DNA of 64,000 nt from the NCBI GenBank assembly GCA_016841425.1, contig JAENZE010000001.1, forward strand, positions 62,001-126,000. The letters are read 5' to 3'. A program made the translations under genes and the position numbers. The DNA comes from Syntrophomonas sp. (GTDB lineage Bacteria; Bacillota; Syntrophomonadia; Syntrophomonadales; Syntrophomonadaceae). Shown in pieces: positions 61,082 through 64,000 of the stretch; the stretch's first letter is position 1, and the number at the start of each line of letters is the position of its first letter. Below the pieces are notes generated by a model that was not told the origin of the DNA, searched no databases, and saw only the letters and a program-made list of their open reading frames with translations.

Positions 61082-62101
61082 GTGCGTTCAACAGAAATTT
61101 CCAATCGTTTTTTTGATCTAATCAGGCGATCCCCGCTGATCATGTTTTTCACAATGTCAATACTATGCATATGGCTGATTGACATTACCATGAACGGTCT
61201 GCTGAATATGGAGGTGTATACCTTCCTCCACATCGGCTCGTTTGGTCCAGCTTTGTCCGCCATGCTTATAATGGCTGTAATGAATCCCGGCAGATCTAAA
61301 GATCCCTCCCATACCCAGATAATAGCCTTTGTCTTTTTTGCAATTTTTGCCGCTGCGTTACGATGGATTAGCAGGATCTGGTGGGAACACGATATGTCCT
61401 GGCAAGTGATTCCCGGCGATATCATTCTTGTATTGATTGCGGCATATGTTGCTTCTAGCGCATTTTCTGCCAGTAACGGAATACGTAAACTGATGGGGCC
61501 GATATTCAACTGGAGGATAAACTGGGTTTGGTATGCTTTTGCCCTTTTATTTTGGCCTGCTTTAACATTTGTCAGCAACTTAATTGCGGAATTGGTAAAT
61601 ATTCCGGTTCCAGGAGGACCTACCATACCCGATGTTCCCATTTTTTTGGCTATACCGGTCACCTTTTTTTGGACGGTATTTTTCAACGGAGCTTTGGCGG
61701 AAGAGCCAGGATGGAGAGGCTTTGCGCTACCACGGCTTCAAAGCCGATTCAGTCCGCTTATAGCTAGTATCATTCTGGGGTTTTTCTGGGGTGCGTTCCA
61801 CTGGTCGGGATTACTTATCGGTTATCGAGGTGATTTTTCATGGCTTCCCCTGTTTATCATAACCTTTGGCGAAATCGGGCTGGCTATCATGTACACTTGG
61901 CTTTACAACAGGGTAAGGGGTAAAAGCTTACTGCCGTTCATTCTGCTGCACGCGTCAATGAATTCCACCAACGATTATTTACCGAGAACAGTCCTGATAC
62001 ATTATATTTTGCTTACCGTTATAATCATTGTTATGGTGTTTGCCGATCATATGTGGCAGCAGTTGCCTGTAAACAGTGAGGAACAAACTAGCATCACATA
62101 G
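61082..62101 (+). CDS. CPBP family intramembrane metalloprotease
   Basis: 339 aa, eight or so membrane helices. Glu-Glu motif in EEPGWRGFALPRLQ (about 207-220) and GFFWGAFHW (about 231-239) form the Abi/CAAX protease site. GTG start after GGGGGAAGG. A second frame from ATG 60975 (MDQVLKVKQQSEQ...) runs into the start from a different phase, so the N-terminus may have been longer before a frameshift. Often linked to bacteriocin self-immunity; the role here is open. Confidence 0.88.
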   Translation: MRSTEISNRFFDLIRRSPLIMFFTMSILCIWLIDITMNGLLNMEVYTFLHIGSFGPALSAMLIMAVMNPGRSKDPSHTQIIAFVFFAIFAAALRWISRIWWEHDMSWQVIPGDIILVLIAAYVASSAFSASNGIRKLMGPIFNWRINWVWYAFALLFWPALTFVSNLIAELVNIPVPGGPTIPDVPIFLAIPVTFFWTVFFNGALAEEPGWRGFALPRLQSRFSPLIASIILGFFWGAFHWSGLLIGYRGDFSWLPLFIITFGEIGLAIMYTWLYNRVRGKSLLPFILLHASMNSTNDYLPRTVLIHYILLTVIIIVMVFADHMWQQLPVNSEEQTSIT

Positions 62102-62200
62102 GAATTGCATTTCTGGATAAAGATATATATCCGAATCTATCACATCAGAGTATAAGAGCGACAAATCGAAACCTTTCCCTGTCGTAACCCCGAAAATATA

Positions 62201-62884
62201 TTATGGTTGGCTAGCTTTTTTACGGGCTATTTCCTGGTCCTGTTTTTCATAGAGTATTTTACATAAACGGTCAACAACTGAATCGGACAGTTTGGTGACG
62301 GGACGACCACTTGTAAGAGCATAATAATAGGTGCGAGAAATTTTTTCAAAAAGCTCTACATTACGATAGGCGTTTTCAATTGATATTCCCAGGCTCAGTG
62401 CTCCGTGGTTTTGAATAACATAACAGTTACAGCGGTTATTTAATAAGGATACTAAGTTTTGCGATAACTGATGACTGCCTGATAAGGCATAAGGGATGAT
62501 ATCAATAATATGTCCCGTATTTATGGTTACCTCATCAAAAAGAGCCGGAATTGGTTCATTGATCAAAGCGAATATGCTGGCATATACTTGATGCGTATGG
62601 ATGATAGCATTAACATCAGGACGGTGTTTATATACTTCTATATGCATTTCTGTTTCAAGGGAAGGCTTAAATTTTCCCTCCAAGACATTCATTTCAAAGT
62701 CAACTATGCATATGTCATCGACGTGAATACCAAAGTAGTCCATACTGGTTGGAGTTATTGCTATAGTATTTTCCCCCTCGATCAGTATGGATATATTGCC
62801 GCCAGTGCCAACTGTATAGCCTTTCTGCGATAGACGCTGGCTATATTGTAAAACTGATTCTTTGTAAGCGTGATACTTACTCAA
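62201..62884 (-). CDS. Class II aldolase/adducin family protein
   Basis: 227 aa from TTG 62884. GNISI near the N-terminus, zinc ligands in AIIHTHQVYAS (HxH), Glu in FDEV and His in VIQNHGALSLG follow the L-fuculose-phosphate aldolase pattern. A sugar-phosphate or related aldol substrate is likely. AAGGAAC ribosome site on the minus strand. Confidence 0.9.
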   Translation of the reverse strand: MSKYHAYKESVLQYSQRLSQKGYTVGTGGNISILIEGENTIAITPTSMDYFGIHVDDICIVDFEMNVLEGKFKPSLETEMHIEVYKHRPDVNAIIHTHQVYASIFALINEPIPALFDEVTINTGHIIDIIPYALSGSHQLSQNLVSLLNNRCNCYVIQNHGALSLGISIENAYRNVELFEKISRTYYYALTSGRPVTKLSDSVVDRLCKILYEKQDQEIARKKASQP

Positions 62885-63104
62885 TTTTGACGTTCCTTCT
62901 TTCCTGTAATTTTTTCAAACTTCTTAAGCATAATATTATCATAATAAAAACTGCTTTTGAAATAGATTCGAAAAACGTCCTCGGGCTCATGATGTTACTG
63001 AACCAGGAAGTAGATGCTCGGAGGTATCACTAAATAGAAAATACTGTGAATCCTGCAGGGCATCCCTTCCCACATATTAATTTTACAGGATTTATAAATA
63101 AGTC

Positions 63105-63740
63105 TTAACGAATAAAGTTCATGAATATTTTAGCTTCTCCTTCTGGTTCTTCTACCTTTCCTTTTCCGTTTTCAATTAGTTTCATAAGCCATGCCATATT
63201 TTTACCAAGCAGTCTCATTATCTGTGCTCCCTCTTCATCCTGTAACGCCTCTCCTGGGCTTGTACCGTGAATAACATTCCAATAATTCGAAGTTGGCATC
63301 AGCATTTCCGAATAATTAATATAGTGATTTAACTGATCAACTGTTGGAACTCCACCAGAACGCCTTACCGCAACAACAGCTGCACCAACCTTGTGTCTCA
63401 GCATTCCATCATTATTAGACGTAACATATATGGCTCTATCTAAAAATGATTTCATAGTTGCCCCAATTGATGAAAAGTGTACCGGTGATCCTAAAATAAT
63501 TCCATCGGCTTCTTTCATTTTTTGAATCCACTCATTAACCTCATCACCTGGAAGTGTACATTTTTCATCTTTATTTATTTTGCATTTACCACAAGCGATA
63601 CATCCCCTAATGGACTTGTTTCCCACATGAACAAGCTCAGTTTCAATACCTTCCTTCTCAAGTTCATTAATAACCATCTTTATTGCATGATAAGTATTTC
63701 CCTCCGGTTTTGGACTGCCATTAAAAGCTACAACTTTCAT
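63105..63740 (-). CDS. Flavodoxin-fold NAD(P)H-dependent oxidoreductase (ISF-like)
   Basis: 211 aa. VAFNGSPKPEGNT binds the FMN phosphate; a compact Cys motif CIACGKCKINKDEKC (about 47-61) resembles iron-sulfur flavoproteins of anaerobes; GSPVHFSS follows. It probably transfers electrons or reduces quinones under anaerobic conditions. GGAGGAAAAC precedes the ATG. Confidence 0.9.
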   Translation of the reverse strand: MKVVAFNGSPKPEGNTYHAIKMVINELEKEGIETELVHVGNKSIRGCIACGKCKINKDEKCTLPGDEVNEWIQKMKEADGIILGSPVHFSSIGATMKSFLDRAIYVTSNNDGMLRHKVGAAVVAVRRSGGVPTVDQLNHYINYSEMLMPTSNYWNVIHGTSPGEALQDEEGAQIMRLLGKNMAWLMKLIENGKGKVEEPEGEAKIFMNFIR

Positions 63741-63808
63741 TTGTTTTCCTCCTCGTTATTTGTTGAAAAATATTATCTTTACCTTACATAAGATAATGAG
63801 AATAATGT

Positions 63809-63900
63809 ACTAATATACATTCCAGATGATATACCAAGACCGCCAAAATTTAAAGATGAAGAAGATGTTATTTTATTACTATTAAAATACTGGCGTTATT
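63809..63900 (+). other. Short coding-like remnant
   Basis: An open stretch without start codon reads YIPDDIPRPPKFK, then EEDVILLLLKYWRY and stop. It looks like the end of a broken gene; the family is unknown. Confidence 0.25.
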
Positions 63901-63950
63901 AAAGCTATCGGTCGTGCGGTTTATGTGCCTTTCTGAACAGGGGCAATTTG

Positions 63951-63986
63951 AAGAGAAAAAATGCCTGTAACAATATGTCTACAGGC
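63951..63986 (-). terminator. Terminator of a minus-strand gene beyond the window
   Basis: GCCTGTA / TACAGGC (63963-63969 with 63980-63986); on the minus strand it is followed by ATTTTTTCTC. Confidence 0.7.
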
Positions 63987-64000
63987 AAGCGCTGATTAGC

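Noticed and set aside
1-64000. CRISPR arrays
   Set aside because: No regularly spaced direct repeats of suitable length were seen; the repeats present are tandem or inverted pairs only.

Overview
The window reads as chromosome of an anaerobic Firmicute of class Clostridia. The clues are the FabH/FabK/FabD/FabG/ACP/FabF/FabZ/AccD/AccA order, a hybrid cluster protein, DUF5320 and DUF4489 proteins, strong AGGAGG ribosome sites with frequent TTG or GTG starts, and a TRAP-type trp leader. The flavour is that of Syntrophomonas-like bacteria; this is inferred from gene content, since no rRNA is present.

Layout. 1-5,900: end of a lemA gene with a DUF2207 membrane protein, asparagine synthase, an acidic small protein and a TetR gene whose promoter spacer holds a perfect operator-like palindrome, followed by degV. 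6,960-15,600: a complete type II fatty-acid synthesis operon (fabH-fabK-fabD-fabG-acpP-fabF-fabZ-accD-accA) with a second FabK-like enzyme divergent from it. 16,100-25,200: hcp, a nucleotidyltransferase of the CD-NTase fold that has lost its catalytic acids, a DUF5320 protein, a PAS histidine kinase, a SnoaL-like protein and a PAS-GGDEF-HD-GYP protein. 25,500-28,000: trpBA behind a leader with 10-11 (G/U)AG triplets and overlapping antiterminator and terminator hairpins, i.e. TRAP attenuation. 28,000-35,300: thioesterase, Ca2+/H+ antiporter, metallo-beta-lactamase-fold and NUDIX enzymes, an HD-GYP protein, a flagellar-region zinc-ribbon protein and mobB. 35,500-50,150: two DNRLRE proteins, typA, a two-protein split Gdt1-type exporter with an MntR-like regulator, cold-shock protein, two tandem DUF4489 paralogues, an LRAT-like protein, a FIST-GGDEF-HD protein and a TetR-ABC transporter operon.

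50,405-56,265: a tRNA-Leu(GAG) gene is the target of a 5.8-kb integrative element. It is bounded by a 12-bp repeat of the tRNA 3' end and carries a large serine recombinase, an S24-like repressor, a HUH-type Rep protein with a long hairpin at its start, a highly structured G+C-rich 140-bp block and a tight three-gene cargo operon of unknown function. The recombinase gene ends inside the tRNA gene, so its C-terminus should differ between the integrated and excised forms. Beyond attR lie a displaced terminator (probably of the tRNA), gene debris, two small membrane proteins and an intact IS21-family element (57,346-59,844) with a 5-bp ACTAG target duplication. The window ends with a copper-amine-oxidase-like secreted protein, a CPBP protease, a class II aldolase and a flavodoxin-like protein.

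The strongest leads are the TRAP leader, the catalytically degenerate CD-NTase-like protein, and the tRNA-Leu element with its C-terminal switch, structured block and unassigned cargo operon.
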